Counted from the first letter of the stretch, positions 1 through 12,557 are shown. The stretch is DNA of 64,000 nucleotides from Sipunculus nudus (GCA_026874595.1 CM049307.1:79086643-79150642), one strand, 5' to 3'. Program-made: numbers and translations. Notes: a model not told the origin generated them from the sequence alone.

Positions 1-338
1 CCAAGTTATGTTTGTTAAAGATGATAACATTTGTTAATTTGATTTAATGTTTTACTCGAGTCCATGTTTTAGTGTATAGAGGGATATTGTAGCCTGACCC
101 TCCTACGTGTAGGTATCAAATATCACAACAAGGTTCGCGTATACATACTTATATTTAAAAAAAGGGATGATGTATCTAACCTGAGAAAGCAGTCGTTATA
201 AATGCCCAATTTTTTTATTATTGAATTTTTATCCTTGTTATGAAAAAAAACATAAGTGAGTTTTTTTACAGTTCACAGATCGTTTTGCATTGTAAAACCT
301 ACCATTGATGGATTATAAATGTTCAAATTTTATTGCAG

Positions 339-455
339 CATTATTTTTTAGGGAACTTAAATCAACACTTAGTCAAAGATCAAGACGCTGCGCTATGGAA
401 AATGATGCTCCTAACTTCCATTGAGAAGATAACGGCCTCTGAAAATGGCACAATG
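339..455 (+). CDS. possible internal exon of an unidentified gene
   Basis: A 39-codon open stretch starts after a TTGCAG acceptor and ends with ATG before a GTATAT donor, so it is phase 0 at both ends. It reads HYFLGNLNQHLVKDQDAALW and continues to a Ser/Glu-rich end. The composition looks coding, but I do not recognise the family. A second possible acceptor (TTTTTTCAG) at about 725 leads into a short open stretch before a stop, but the phase does not join cleanly. This could be an isolated exon of a gene beginning left of the window, or a transposon remnant. Confidence 0.3.
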
Positions 456-809
456 GTATATAATTAATTAATATTTTATTATAACTACTTATAGTGAGTT
501 GTTATATGTTATAATATGTTGTTTTATACACCTAATATCTAGACATTAGTTATACAAAATTTACAACATACAGTCTTAAATTTTACATAAATAAAATAAA
601 AATCCATGTTCTAGTATACATACAAATTTATAATAAATAGTGCTGTAGATATCCGGAGTTTACTTTTCTATGAGATGATACCAACTTTGACTACAGATGT
701 ATTGTTATTCATGTTATTTTTTTCAGACTGTTCACGAGTTCTCGTGGGGAAAATAGCCACAGTTTCAGAAAATCCTCAGCTATAGTCCACGTATATGGGC
801 AGTGGAGGA

Positions 810-811
<2 letters not shown>

Positions 812-877
<66 letters not shown>

Positions 878-882
878 ATATA
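812..882. repeat. (AT)n microsatellite
   Basis: About 70 bp of alternating A/T with one interruption near 866. Confidence 0.95.
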
Positions 883-2082
883 ATGGACAGCAAAGTTGAG
901 GTAATTTATTTGACGATTTTAAATGCTTTAGTCATTACCATGGGGTATATAGACAAAGGTAATGAGTGCAAATGTTAAAATATAACATTCCCTCCACGTC
1001 TGATATTAAAAAAACATAATTAAGGCCCGACGTAAAAAAAAAAACAAAAAAAAAACAGGATGTAGTTGCCGGATAAAAATACTGTGTGGATAATATATTT
1101 ACATCACACTCGTCTTACTGTTGCATGTCTATCCTTAAACTGTACAGGCTATTACTCAACGATAGTTAATTTTGTTTAAGGGAAGAATGGTACCTGTCCA
1201 AAAAAGAGGGACGAAGGCAAAAAAAAAAAAAAAAATGGCAATGCAAAAGAAGACATTCCATTGTTGTGACCCATAAGGTATTTAGATTTAACACATTAAT
1301 ATGACTCGTAGTAAATTTTTTTTTATGACAATCAGTCAATATTTATTTCTGTATTGCTGATTTTGATTAATTCATTATATACGTCATTATATACGACTGG
1401 CTGATTCTGAGTTTGAAGGATATAAATTGATATTCACCCTGGATGTGCCTGGATGGATATCTTACGTGTTTTCTTCTTTTTTTACATTGCAGGACAATCA
1501 GTTGAGACGATCGGACGCCATTCAGCATCGTGTTATATGTCCATAGGCGATGACAATGGCGTCGAGGCCGTATAGCAAGACGTGGAGAGAATTTATGTCG
1601 CGACGTAAAAAGTGCATCACAGATTGTTCTCACTTTGACATGCATGCATATACATGCATAAAATTAACGTGGAGAACTAAAGTGTATCCAGTTCTCATTC
1701 TTGGATTTTGTATAGACTTATATATTTATGATAACTATGCAATGCTCGGAATATAATCCCCATTGAACAAGACATTTTCTGTGGAACTGCGACAGTACCT
1801 GGGATAAAAAATGGAAAGAGTGGCACAGACTCGCATGGTTTCATCTCTATACTTCTATTAATATTATCACAGTATACTGAATATTCTTGTTTATGTAAAC
1901 ACACATACATATTTGTGGCTGTTTACATTAAATTTTACCTACTTACTTCTTATTTTAATTACCATAATTAATGTGTATAATACATATATCACAACAGACA
2001 ACATCAGTTAAGTAAACAATAAATACAGTATGTAACATATACATCTATTTTATTTCTATGTGTCCAGTGTAATTTACACATA

Positions 2083-2085
<3 letters not shown>
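883..2085. other. noncoding stretch, no gene recognised
   Basis: AT-rich DNA with several poly-A runs (near 1036, 1218). Two exon-like fragments after TTGCAG or TTGTAG (near 1494 here and near 2910 further on) share the segment CATAGGCGATGA. They may be diverged copies of one repeat; no longer coding frame is visible. Confidence 0.4.

Positions 2086-2159
<74 letters not shown>
2086..2159. repeat. (AT)n microsatellite
   Basis: 74 bp of uninterrupted alternating A/T. Confidence 0.95.
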
Positions 2160-2163
<4 letters not shown>

Positions 2164-2164
2164 C

Positions 2165-2800
2165 AGGGTATTTGGTGTGTAGATCCTAAACACTTTGGTT
2201 TACAGTGTATTGCTACAAAAAAACTTCGATATAAATACATCTCCAGCATCATTAAGCATTCAGTTAGGTTGGATGACCGTGAAACGAGATATCGCTATTT
2301 TGTAAATCTTCTAGTTTTTAAATGTTTATTTGATGATGCACCTCCTACTTTTAGACATGGCTTCAAATATGCATGTCATCCATACAGTACACGTCACACG
2401 ACCAGTGCCAATCTTGCCATCGTAAAACCGAGAACTAACAGATTTAAATCAAGCTTTCTTTACGCATCACTGGAATCAACTTCCCAAAAATTTAAGACAC
2501 GCACCTGATGTTAAGCGTTTTAAACAACCAGATACACTCTTTCTATGATGAATTCCATGTTTTTAAACTCAGAATTTCAGTTACTCGACCTTTATAATTG
2601 TATATGTTTACATTTGTGTCATATTTAGCAATCTATGTTTTCAAAATGTGTATGTTTAGAACATTGTTTTAAACATTTTATTTATTTCAATGACTATTTT
2701 ATTATGAGTATGTAATGTATATCTCTTTGTCAATGTATATATCTCTATGATATTTCCAGGACCCAATCGAAAAACATGCTGAATGAGCCATCCTGGTAAA
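2165..2800 (+). mobile_element. 3' end of a non-LTR retrotransposon (LINE)
   Basis: A frame through 2269-2508 resembles the extreme C-terminus of LINE reverse-transcriptase polyproteins. It has a run equivalent to 'KCLxxxAPP', then a basic 'TRHTT' stretch, a 'KPRTNRFKSSF' stretch and a degraded 'WNxLP'-type segment. It ends at 2506-2508 (TGA). A 3' tail follows, with a GGACCCAATCGAAAAAC block near 2759 and GCCATCCTGGTAAAAT near 2788, in the style of CR1/RTE-like 3' UTRs. The rest of the ORF is missing, so this is a 5'-truncated, inactive copy. Confidence 0.6.
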
Positions 2801-3403
2801 ATATATGTATAAATACAATAAAATAAAATATATTAAAGATATTGTTCAGAGTTTTATATTTTATATAATTTGTTTTGTTTGGCTAACACAAGTGTTTTTA
2901 CATTGTAGCCACATAGGCGATGATGAACCAGCAATCTACATGATGCGTAACGTATATGCTTTGCTATTCACAAGATTATCTGATTTTTAAGTCTCAGAAA
3001 AATACATATTGTCTTCTTCATGAGCATGTTTTAGGTGACTTTTTTGTGAAACAATAGTACATATTACATGTTTCTTGCACATCTACTCATAAGTATGACG
3101 AACAGATAAAGGTATACCATGCTATAATTTAAATAAATAGATTTTTTTTTAATATATCGATTAATGACGGCCACTGAATAAATGAATCGATTATTTCACA
3201 TTAGTGGCGCTCACATATATTTTTTTTCTAGAGCTACTCGTTTGGATAACCAATGCTGAGTATACATGTGAACGTTGCCGCACTTTTTGCACTGAAAACG
3301 TTCAGTGCTAGATCCCGCGTCTGCGTATTGTGTGAACATTTCATTGTGCTGTCACAAACGTCATTATACGCCAGTTCGCAAACAACGCCGCGCTGTTTAA
3401 AGC

Positions 3404-3406
<3 letters not shown>

Positions 3407-3468
<62 letters not shown>
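3407..3468. repeat. (AT)n microsatellite
   Basis: About 62 bp of alternating A/T. Confidence 0.95.
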
Positions 3469-3471
<3 letters not shown>

Positions 3472-5410
3472 ATAAATTGTGAAATATACTCAGGATATTC
3501 CTATGCATATCCATTAACTTACTTGTGGAAAGTGTCGTTCACGTATGTCAGCTGATCACTGCTGGACTACTATTATACTGCACCAAACTTGCCGCACACA
3601 AAAATATGCGATGACACGAGTGCACTGGGACTCGCTTGTTTTGCCTTTCTGGTTGAGTGAGCACTTACTGTAAATGCAAGAGCGTGCGCATGTTCTTACC
3701 ATTTGGAGGGGGGGGGGGCAACAAAAATTTGAGCGAAGCTCTCGTAACTCACACGTGTATGCGATATGTACCATGAGTATTAGGCTCCTCCAAAGGTGAA
3801 TGGATTAAAACATTTACGTTTACATCGACATGTCTTAGTAAATATCACTTATTTTCATCCTGTGAATATAGAAAAAATGTAAAGATACACAAATGACCAA
3901 TAACCGTAATTTACAGCATACAGACCTATAACCAGTTGAACAGCAAGACCCTAACTAAGATTTTGTGAAGACGTCTGAGGTTTTTTTGACATTCTGCTGT
4001 TCTCAATCCATACGTATGTATTACAGGCTGTACTCGGGCGCAAAAATTGTGTAAGCTACTTAGGGCAAAATGTTTGCCCATGTTGTTCTTATGCTCTTCT
4101 GTATTGTGTTGTGCTTGAAAAGTAGCTGAGATTCGTGTTGTGCTGAATGCGGAATGAGAGATTTCATATGAACCTGCACGGCGGCAAGCATGTTTTCTAT
4201 GTGTTGCCCCTGGATGCCACCTGGAACCTTCAGAAAAGGCTACATGTAGCGATTCGTTTAGCCTGATACGAATTCCGCATGCCAGATCCGCGCTGAAGGA
4301 ATCTGGCCTTATTTAATTAGTCAATATCGATGTTATATGCATCCCGCATTTCGCATTCCATACATGTATAAGGAATCTAAGCTTTAAACGTTTGATCATT
4401 AACCCACATGTAAGTAAGGCTAGCCCAAGTTAAACGTCAAATATCGTTAAAATGTTTCAAAATATAAATTCACAGCTACTATACTGGTTTTGCCTATGCA
4501 TAGAGTAAGGCATACATTGCGTCATGGGTGAATATCACTGACGATTGGAATGGTCTATTCAATCAAATTATTAAGATTCTGTTTTATGGAGATAATATGT
4601 TGACGCCTTGAATGTGATTTGAAAGCTAGGTTTCCATAATCGCGAACGCGAGAACGCACGCGAAGGCGAAGGCACCAGAGTGCAGAGGATCGTGTGGGCG
4701 CTCTAGACATCCTACCAGATACTGTGATTTAACTGTCTAGAGTAGGGCATTTTTGTAATAATAAGGTTAAACGCATTAAAGATAGGTTTATCTTATATGC
4801 TGGTCCCCTTCATTTCTGTAAGCTTTGGGTATCTGTGTGTGTGTGTGTGTGCACGAGCACGTGATTCAGACAGACGGAGAATGTCACACTTGTTCAACTC
4901 TTTAATTCAATTAATCCAATCAGTTTACGAGATGTTTGTAAAATATGAATTAATTTGCTGTTTATTCATATAAGACGTCTTGTACAAACTTAATTTACAA
5001 CACCAAGGTCTCTTGTACACCCGTACACCAATAAACTCCCTCTAAAGATTTGCATAATATAAAAAAATAAGTTTTTTTTTCATAGATTCTTCAACTCCTT
5101 CATGACTGGGCTTTAAAACCGTTTGAAGTTGTGTCATGTACTGACATGAGCATATTAACTTGTATTAATGTATCATTGCCATAGTTCATTTATTTAATTA
5201 GTGTTTGGCAATAGCTTTGCCTCAAAATGTGAATTAATCATAAAAAATCAAGAAATGACGCATATATAGCCATATAGTCATAAGTGACGTTGATATTATC
5301 AAACATACAATGATACACTGCTGTATAAAAGCTGGACAATCTTCCTTTTATTCATTTCAACTTAAATTAAGTATCAAAATATCAAACTTTTGTGAATTTG
5401 GGACAATAAT

Positions 5411-5412
<2 letters not shown>

Positions 5413-5489
<77 letters not shown>
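5413..5489. repeat. (AT)n microsatellite
   Basis: About 77 bp of alternating A/T. Confidence 0.95.
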
Positions 5490-5492
<3 letters not shown>

Positions 5493-5862
5493 AAGAGCAA
5501 AATTTGTTTTTATGCCAGTCTCAGTGAACCTCTACTTTTCAGAGGTATGTATATGAAGATAAGTCTGAATGAAAGATTCTCACAGAAATATTTTCAACCA
5601 TTTTTATAAAAAAAACACACACATATTGGAGGGGTAAGCGCAGAAAGTTTTAGTTAACACACCTCACCACGTCTTTATTAAATAATGGTTTGTAGTGTTG
5701 ATAAAAAGGTATTCAAGTAATTTTTTTTACCATAAATATGTTTAAATTATAGTTTTATTCGATAGGAATTATTATTTTAGTATTGCAATTAAATTTTCAT
5801 AATAATTGCATTTCATTTCCGGTACTTGCATATATATTTTGATACTTTTTTTTACATTCTGC

Positions 5863-5864
<2 letters not shown>

Positions 5865-5916
<52 letters not shown>
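5865..5916. repeat. (AT)n microsatellite
   Basis: About 52 bp of alternating A/T. Confidence 0.95.
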
Positions 5917-5918
<2 letters not shown>

Positions 5919-6794
5919 TTTAATAAAAAGTAAATATAGAGAAATACCCAGTAACACAACGTAATTTTATTTATATAGAGGCATTCTTCCCAAATTAGTA
6001 TAAGTGTGATGGTTTATTTATCCGTAAATGAAGAAAACCTAGATGTTTGCAGTCTCCCTTTACGCTCCCAACTGAGCGATAACTGGGAATTAGTTATTGC
6101 GCGTATGACCACAGAAATCAGGTCACGGTCCGAAGTAAACATACGGTGCAGCTCTGTCACCTAAGACTAATATTATGCATAAAGGACAGTTCTTCAAAAT
6201 CGGCCATATGAGATATAGCACATACATTGCAGAATAAATAAAATTAACCCCCAAAAAAATTATTTAGTGGTTTTGTACTCAGGGGAACCTGACAAAGTCC
6301 ATACACAAGCAAATGAACCAAAATATTAATATAGTAATAAACTCATCAACTCTTGTAAGCCTTGTATCCTTACAGGTGTTGTCTTCATGATGATGTTCAC
6401 GTTTGTCACGACTTCACAACTTTCAGAGGCCATGTACGTGCATAAAGACACTAGCAAAGTAGCATGGTTTCCGGCCTGCATGCCTTGCGCTACGCTCAGG
6501 GAGGCATTGCACAACATCATCGTTCCACAAGACACAGCGCGAAACAATAACAGAGCCACGTGTTAGAATGTTTACACGTGTTGGTCTGCCCGATTTGAAT
6601 AACCGTGATTTACATACTCGCCACTTGATGATCAGTTAACGAAAAAAAATTTCTTTTTATCCTTCAGCTCTTTCGGATGTTCGTAAACTCTCCGTTACCT
6701 CCGTTACCTTCTTCTGCCCGAACTTTGCTATAAAAACAACCAGGGATGTTCAAGTAACTCAAAAATTGGGAATGGGATGTCTTTATCGGGCTCA

Positions 6795-8250
6795 TTTAAT
6801 GATGAACTTCTTATAGTAACTTCCAGAAATACAACACGATATCAGAACAGGTGTAGACACTTTACAGATTTCACTGAATATTGATGGCATTCTGCTCTTC
6901 AAAAGGCTCAAAGAAATCCTTGAGGCCAATCTTGTGCGCCATTCACTTACAACCAAGGAGAATATTTCCGGTGGCACTGTCATGGTCCCAGCAACACAGT
7001 TAATTTTGAATTTTGATGGACACTGCTCGAGATCTTTGTCAACTTCTGCAGTATGGACCGCGGTATGATAAAACCACAGTTCCAGTGAAACTGAGAGCCA
7101 TTTTTTGTGACACTACTGCAAAGGCTATGGTTAAAGCAATCAAACCAGTATCAGGCTAGTATGGGTGGGAAAAATGTTCTCAGCGTTTGGCTTGGTAGAA
7201 TTTGCTATACAGAAACCCAAAACGTAGAACCTCGCACTGATTTATCATTCAGGCAGAAGACAAACAAAGGAGATCATTATGGGGTTTCACCTCTCTATGA
7301 CGCACCAGTTGAAATGACAAAGCATTTTCCGCTTGATTACATGCATCAAGCATGTCTCGGGTTTATGAAGCAACTTCTTTTGGCAAGGATCCAGGGAAAG
7401 AGGGGAGTGAGAATATTTGCTGCCCATTCAAATGAAAATAGTAGACAATTGTTTGTACAAAAGTTTGTGTCACATGACTTTGCATGCAAGCCCAGAGGAC
7501 TCAATGAAATTGACAGGTGGAAGGCAACCGAATACAGATAACTCATTCTGTACACAGGAAAGATTTATTGCATAAGACTCTGAAGAAAGAGTTGTATGAT
7601 CATTTCTTGACATTAAGCGTTGCACTTTGCATCCTTGTCTGTACGCGGCTCCAGAACATCACAGGGAATACGCACATGCTTTTTCTGGTATACATTGTAG
7701 AACATGCATGTATCTTTTAGGGGCTAGAATTTCTGGTATATAATGTTCACTCCTTGATCCATCTCTCTGCAGAGGGAGAAGAATATGGCTGTCCAGATAG
7801 CATTTCAACTTTTCCGTTTGAGAATTATTTCCAGCAGATAATAAGAGAATCGTTCGATCTGGGAAGAATCCACTCCAGATTATGAAGAGGATGGGGGAGA
7901 TAAATCAATTTGACAATAATCAAGTCCAGATCACCCAAAAAAAATGTGCTTACATACTTAATAACTTAAACATGTTGAGAAATCGTTGTAGTCACCAATG
8001 AAAAGGATAAACAGGACATCAACAAAATTACATGTTGCTCTGCAGATTTTGTTTTCGATCACAGGCATTATTTTCTCAGCCTTGTGACTCGCGCGTACTT
8101 GGTGTGTATCAAGTGAACAATCGAGATACTTGCATGGAATGGTTTCTGCCAGGAGCCTACAGAGAACAAGTCATGGTCAACGAAGAGCAAAGAACCGGTG
8201 TTATATTCATGCGTTCTTACAAGATGAACATGCAGGCTGTATTAATATGA
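6795..8250 (+). pseudogene. decayed transposase-like gene, 'FPLDYMH' family
   Basis: Several frames must be joined to follow one protein. In order: near 6865 a segment reading 'LNIDGILLFKRL'; at 7107-7541 a long open stretch with 'YGVSPLYDAPVEMTKHFPLDYMH' interrupted only by my quotation limit, that is YGVSPLY then FPLDYMHQACLGFMKQLL, and ending 'RWKATEYR'; near 7735 'YNVHSLIHLSAEGEEYG' and 'STFPFENYF'; at 8032-8250 'LFSQPCDSRVLGVYQV'. This order matches a family of transposase-like proteins common in cnidarian and molluscan genomes, distantly like plant CACTA TNP2 proteins (family assignment from memory). At least three frame changes and internal stops make it inactive. I did not find flanking terminal repeats. 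Confidence 0.55.
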
Positions 8251-8980
8251 GGGGAATAAAATCAAGTTGAATGCGTCATGTATCAACATAATGTTTAGCT
8301 ACTTACGGTAGTATATAATTGATTAAAATTGTTGACCATCAAGTGAAGAAATATTCTGTTATAAGCATTTTGAAAGAAAACGATGTGAATAAAGAACATG
8401 TGAACAGAATAGCATTATTATCATAAAGCCAGACCAATGAGAGTCGGAATCAGTAATGTATTGCCTTTGACCATCCATTTGTATACAATAGGTACGATAC
8501 TTGTTTAAAATTTCGTGGCTGAAATTATGTGTTACAACGCCTGAACTGTTTGCCTAGGATACATATTGGATATAAGGAATCTCTGCACCAATAGGATTGG
8601 TCAAGACAGCGCTTTTTCAAATGTTTCTGTCCAAAGATATGCATCCTTCTCAACCCACGTCTGTATTTGAGAATATCAGTGTTGATGACTGTATAAAGTG
8701 TATTAGTAAAGTGAACATTTTAAATGGCTCAGCATGTGGCGCCATCTCATGGACTTGTGTTATACTAATGTATATGCATATTATCATCGTGTGGCTCCAT
8801 CTATAGTACGCCTATAGCATTACGCATGCGCATGTGATAAACAAGTTTGTGTCCGCCATTTTTTATTTGTGTTTGCTCTGTATGTTGATCGAGTGTTTCG
8901 AGCGCCAAAAAAAAACAACTGGCGACGCGGTTATATTCAAGTGTGTATAACGGACAGGTTCAGGTCAGTCGCGGTGTCGT

Positions 8981-10180
8981 TTATGGGCAAAATAGGATCT
9001 TTTTGTGAGGCCGACAAGCCGTTCGAATGTCATTTGGACAGACCTGAGCAGTTTTTCATTGCAAATGATATGGACAGCAATGGAAATACGCTCCCGAGGC
9101 AGCAGAAATCTTGCGCTTCTAAAGTAGCAACTGATTTTCCAGCTGCCTGGGTTGACCGTTTATGATACACTTAGACACCAGGTGGCGATTCGTTGTCTGC
9201 TGAAAAAAAACGTGCATATGATATGACAGCAAGCCAACCAGATGCCAATTAACAAACACTCGACAGGAATCCTGGCTCCGCCCATAGCTGCCCCTCAAGT
9301 GCCACTTTATGACAGTTTATGGTTACACTATGTCAGCGTAGCCATGTATCTGTTGTCTGCAAAACTGAAACCAGCCAGCGAGGTGTGCACGGAGCCTTTG
9401 TTGTTACATTTCGTTTGAATCGTTTGAATTACAGCTCACCGGCCGGGCATCCTATGTGACTAAGGACCGGTGCATACCAGATGTGGGGCCATTCTCTCTG
9501 AGCCTGTGACCTGTTCAAACGGTTGCCGGGGCGATAAGCTGTCACTCAGAATGAGTATTCCTCGCTTGGCTGGTAAACCGTTTTGTCTTCCAGCACAGGG
9601 TCTCATCTAATTCGACCAAAATACAGTGCTCCCCTCTTGTGTAGCGATTTAAGATAAGAGGTCATAACAAACGGCGCTTACGATATAGGTAGTAGACCTA
9701 TGGGTAAAGCGCTGTGTAAAGAGCGTACGCTGAAAAGAAACGAGCAGTGTTACTTAGTTATTTGGGACCTAAGGCTTATGGTATAATCGGAATGTTGTGG
9801 CACCTGAAAAACCTAGTGACAAGTCATTTGAGGAATTGGCGCAAGCGTAGGAGACTCATTTCTCGCCAAAACCGTTGGTTATAGCCGAACGTTTTAAGTT
9901 TTACAAATGTGACCAGGGCCATGGTGAAACGGTTTCACAGTTTGTTGTCACACTCAAACAGTTGATTTTAAAGTGTGAGTTTCGATAATTTCTAGATAGT
10001 GCCCTTCGAGATAGACTCGTTTATTGACTTGCTAATGAAGCTCTACAAAGAGAACTGTTGACCAAGAAAATGATATCTTTCAAAGAGGCTTGTGATGTAG
10101 CTGTAGCAGCTGAGGCAGCAGAGAGGGATAGCAAGGAACTGAGCAAGTTGTTCACACAGCAGAGGGCGCAAGTGCCATAA
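8981..10180 (+). pseudogene. Ty3/gypsy gag remnant, split by a DNA transposon
   Basis: Begins with ATG at 8981 (MGKIGSF...), preceded near 8915 by a TGGCGACGCGG block of the kind found at gypsy primer-binding sites. The first 35 codons look like a gypsy Gag N-terminus ('EQFFIANDMDS'). The frame is interrupted at 9087 by the 641-bp TIR element. Gag-like sequence resumes at 9729 with 'KKRAVLLSYLGPKAYG', then a +1 shift, and continues to about 10180 with 'GETVSQFVVTLKQLILKCEF' and 'EACDVAVAAEAAERDSK'. Stops at about 9848, 9988 and 10024 confirm that it is dead. No zinc-knuckle motif was seen before the protease region. Confidence 0.7.
9087..9727 (+). mobile_element. 641-bp non-autonomous TIR element, copy 1
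   Basis: Starts TACGCTC and ends GAGCGTA, a 7-bp perfect terminal inverted repeat. It is largely the reverse complement of 14735-15442. Shared landmarks are the GAGGCAGC..AAATCTTGCGC block at one end, CACCAGGTGGCG, the CTCGCTGGCTGGTTTCAG equivalent, and the GGTAAAGCGCTGTGTAAAGA block at the other end. It interrupts gag between codons. The 9 bp on the left (9078-9086) and right (9728-9736) flanks match at six positions and align codon for codon, as expected of a decayed 9-bp target duplication. No ORF was found. A 9-bp duplication fits Mutator-like or Merlin-like elements, but I cannot assign the superfamily. Confidence 0.75.
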
Positions 10181-10276
10181 CCAGATATCGCTAATCACAA
10201 ATTTTTCACAGTAATTCAAGAAAAACGATTCGAAGGTCACAGCCTGGGTTGGAAGGTCGGAGAACAGGAAATACCA

Positions 10277-10591
10277 GTGGTTATCTTCTTACAGACGGAA
10301 GTTAATACTGGTGCTAGTGTGACAGCAGCCCCAGAACTGTTTTATAATGAACATTTGAAGTACTTGCAGTTAAAACCAAGTGATATACGTCTGAAGGACT
10401 ATAGTCGTACTCGGCTAGAGTTACTAGGAGAGGTAACGGTGAATGTTCAGTATGGTAACCAAGAGGCAGTGTTACCATTACTTATAGTAAAGGGGGACAG
10501 CGTATCTTTACTGGGTAGAAACTGGTTATATTCCATTAAGCTGGATTGGAAGAAATTGTATACTCTCAATTCAGAGCCAGGACTGCCATAG
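10277..10591 (+). pseudogene. gypsy aspartic protease region
   Basis: A 104-codon open frame in a retropepsin layout. 'VNTGASVT' stands where the active site D-T/S-G is expected, so the catalytic Asp is replaced by Asn. Next come the flap-side 'GEVTVNVQYGNQEAVLPLLI' stretch and the C-terminal 'LLGRNWL' block, followed by 'IKLDWKKL'. This arrangement is characteristic of Ty3/gypsy proteases in invertebrates. The loss of the catalytic residue and the dead flanking gag and RT make it non-functional. It follows gag directly and precedes reverse transcriptase, the standard pol order. Confidence 0.7.
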
Positions 10592-11320
10592 ACTGTCAAA
10601 ACAGATTATGCAGATGTGTTTAGTGATGAACCCGGGTGTATACAGGGATACCAAGCATCACTGAGACTAAAAGAAGAAGCAAACCTGTATTTTGCGAAGC
10701 GCGCCCGGTTCCATATGCTCTCAGAGAAGCAGTCGATTGAGAGCTGGAAAGACTTGAAGCGGAAGGGAAAATATACAGAGTGACACACAGTGAATGGGCA
10801 TCGCCCACAGTTAACATTCGAAAGGCCAATGGACAAATTCGCCTATGCGGAGATTATAAGGTATCGATGAACATATTCCTTGCTGTTGATCAGTATCCAC
10901 TACCATAAGCCGAAGATCTCTTTGCCCAACTAGCTGGTGGTAAGTGCTACACTAAACTTGATTTGGCCTAGGCATACATTCAACTTGAGTTAGATGAGGA
11001 CTCTCAAGCAATGTTGATCATTACTACCCATCGAGGACTAAATCGCTATAGGCGCTTAAACTATGGTATTGTTAGTGCCCCGCCATTTTCCAATGGTGAT
11101 TGAAAAAAAAAGATACTTGCCGGTGCGGATGTGTTGTTACCTGGATGACATTCTCCTATCTGCCGGACACTCAGATGAACATGAGCAGGAAATCAGAGAA
11201 GTTTTGACACGGTTAAAGAACCAGGGAGTTCGCTTAAATCCTGAGAAATGTCAGGATAGGCAGCGGAGTGATGAATACCATGCACACAGGATCAACAGTG
11301 AAGTCCGTATTCATAATTAG
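10592..11320 (+). pseudogene. gypsy reverse transcriptase, truncated and frameshifted
   Basis: After the protease stop the sequence continues in gypsy RT order: a 'DYADVFSDEPG' start, 'VNIRKANGQIRLCGDYK', 'YPLP' and 'GGKCYTKLDLA', 'LNYGIVSAPP', then the active-site block 'CYLDDILLS' near 11140, and 'LNPEKCQ' near 11240. The frame is broken by stops near 10908 and 10969, and by frame changes after 11060. Homology ends near 11260. No RNase H or integrase follows, so the 3' half of pol is missing. Confidence 0.75.
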
Positions 11321-11854
11321 TTTTTTTTTGGTCTTGACATGATCTTCTTTATTTTTTAACTGTGCCAACTTAACTATATATAGCGGCGTAGTGGGGTCTA
11401 TCATTCATCCGTCAGTATAGACATTTAGATGTATATAAATTCTGTGTCTGCTGCCTCCCTGACCCAGATACAGTTTATCTTGATCAGATTGTAGCTGTCA
11501 ACTGGCTGATGCTTAACGTCTCCCCTATCCCCCCCCCCCCCCCCACCACACACACACACCTCCGTCCACCTGCTGACCAGGTGATACATGCAACCTAATG
11601 TCAGCTAGCACTGATCCTGAAACCCGTATGAAAAGAAAGCATAAATTTTCTATCTTAGCAGTTCCTAACCTCTGGAATTGGCACTCTCTGTCTTATTGGA
11701 AAGATGAAACAAATCACACATTTAAGTTTGCAGTTAAATTTAAATAAATGTTCACACAGCAGCTATACATTATGTGTAGAGTGCTTTGAAAGTAATTATG
11801 TTAAATACATGTAAATTCCATTATTTTGACTTGTTACAGGTGCTCTTTTTATTA
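11321..11854. other. noncoding stretch
   Basis: No gene recognised. Contains a 16-C run at 11529-11544 followed by a short (CA)n. Confidence 0.4.
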
Positions 11855-12557
11855 TGTGACACGGGCGTAACTCCTGTTTTTGCACTCGTGTCTGGCCGCG
11901 TATTACATTCCCTGTTTAATCCGTACTGGTTGAACTCTCGTTGTCATGCTGGCTGGGAGTTTTCACGTTTGGCCGAGGTCACGTGATGGCCCTGGTATGT
12001 GGAGGTACGCACAGCGATGTCTTCTCGAGAATTCCTGAAACGCGTGTTGTGCAAGATCTTATAGACTGTTCGAGAAGTGAAAAATTCTTGGCTTGAGGTG
12101 TTAAGATATACAAAGGGGCTATGTTTTAGAATGGGAGGGCAGAGAGCAGAGAATATTCCAGCGGACGCAGAAGCGTGTGTCAGATTCTAGGACCTTATCC
12201 GACTAATGCGGCAATTATAGATTTTCAAAGACTTTCTCCTGGATTTTATGCATTTAGACTTCAGTTTACTTTCTTGGTTGTTGCAAGAACTTTCCACTGG
12301 ACTGTCATTCTCCGAGAGTATACATTTAAGGAACTTATCGTGGTAACGTTGTTGGTATGCAGGTACTGTGCACATTATTTTCCTATGTGATTATATTGAC
12401 TTGTTGCTATACCGCTGTTTTACTGTATAATTGTATTGATTTAGTGCATTGTATTGTTAGGGTTGTTTTAAGAATAAATTATAGTTATTTGTTAAATAAA
12501 AAAAACACTGACTTCTTTATTCATTTCCCCAGACATTTCACGCTGCCTAGTGTTACA
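11855..12557 (+). mobile_element. candidate solo LTR, about 703 bp
   Basis: Begins TGTGACACGGGCG and ends CGCTGCCTAGTGTTACA. The ends form an imperfect TGTRACAC..GTGTTACA inverted repeat with the TG...CA termini of LTRs. Near the 3' end are AATAAA-type signals (about 12472 and 12497), and CG-containing sequence near 11880-12050 could be U3. It lies about 600 bp after the gypsy pol remnant on the same strand, but I found no second copy at the 5' side of that element and no target duplication. Membership in the same element is therefore unproven. Confidence 0.4.

Larger units (their letters stand above)
2801..6790. other. noncoding stretch with four (AT)n arrays
   Basis: No gene is recognised. 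The stretch contains (AT)n arrays at 3407-3468, 5413-5489 and 5865-5916, a (GT)n near 4834-4851, and an 11-G run at 3708-3718. A CG-richer patch near 4640-4700 carries repeated CGCGAACGCGAGAACG-like words. Open frames across the (AT)n arrays give Tyr-Ile runs and are not genes. Confidence 0.5.

Noticed and set aside
3253-5957. Open frames with long Tyr-Ile runs
   Set aside because: They are translations of (AT)n microsatellites.
11855-12557. Assigning the candidate LTR to the gypsy element at 8.98-11.3 kb
   Set aside because: No matching 5' copy was found near 8.3-8.9 kb and no target duplication is visible, so I left it as a separate candidate.
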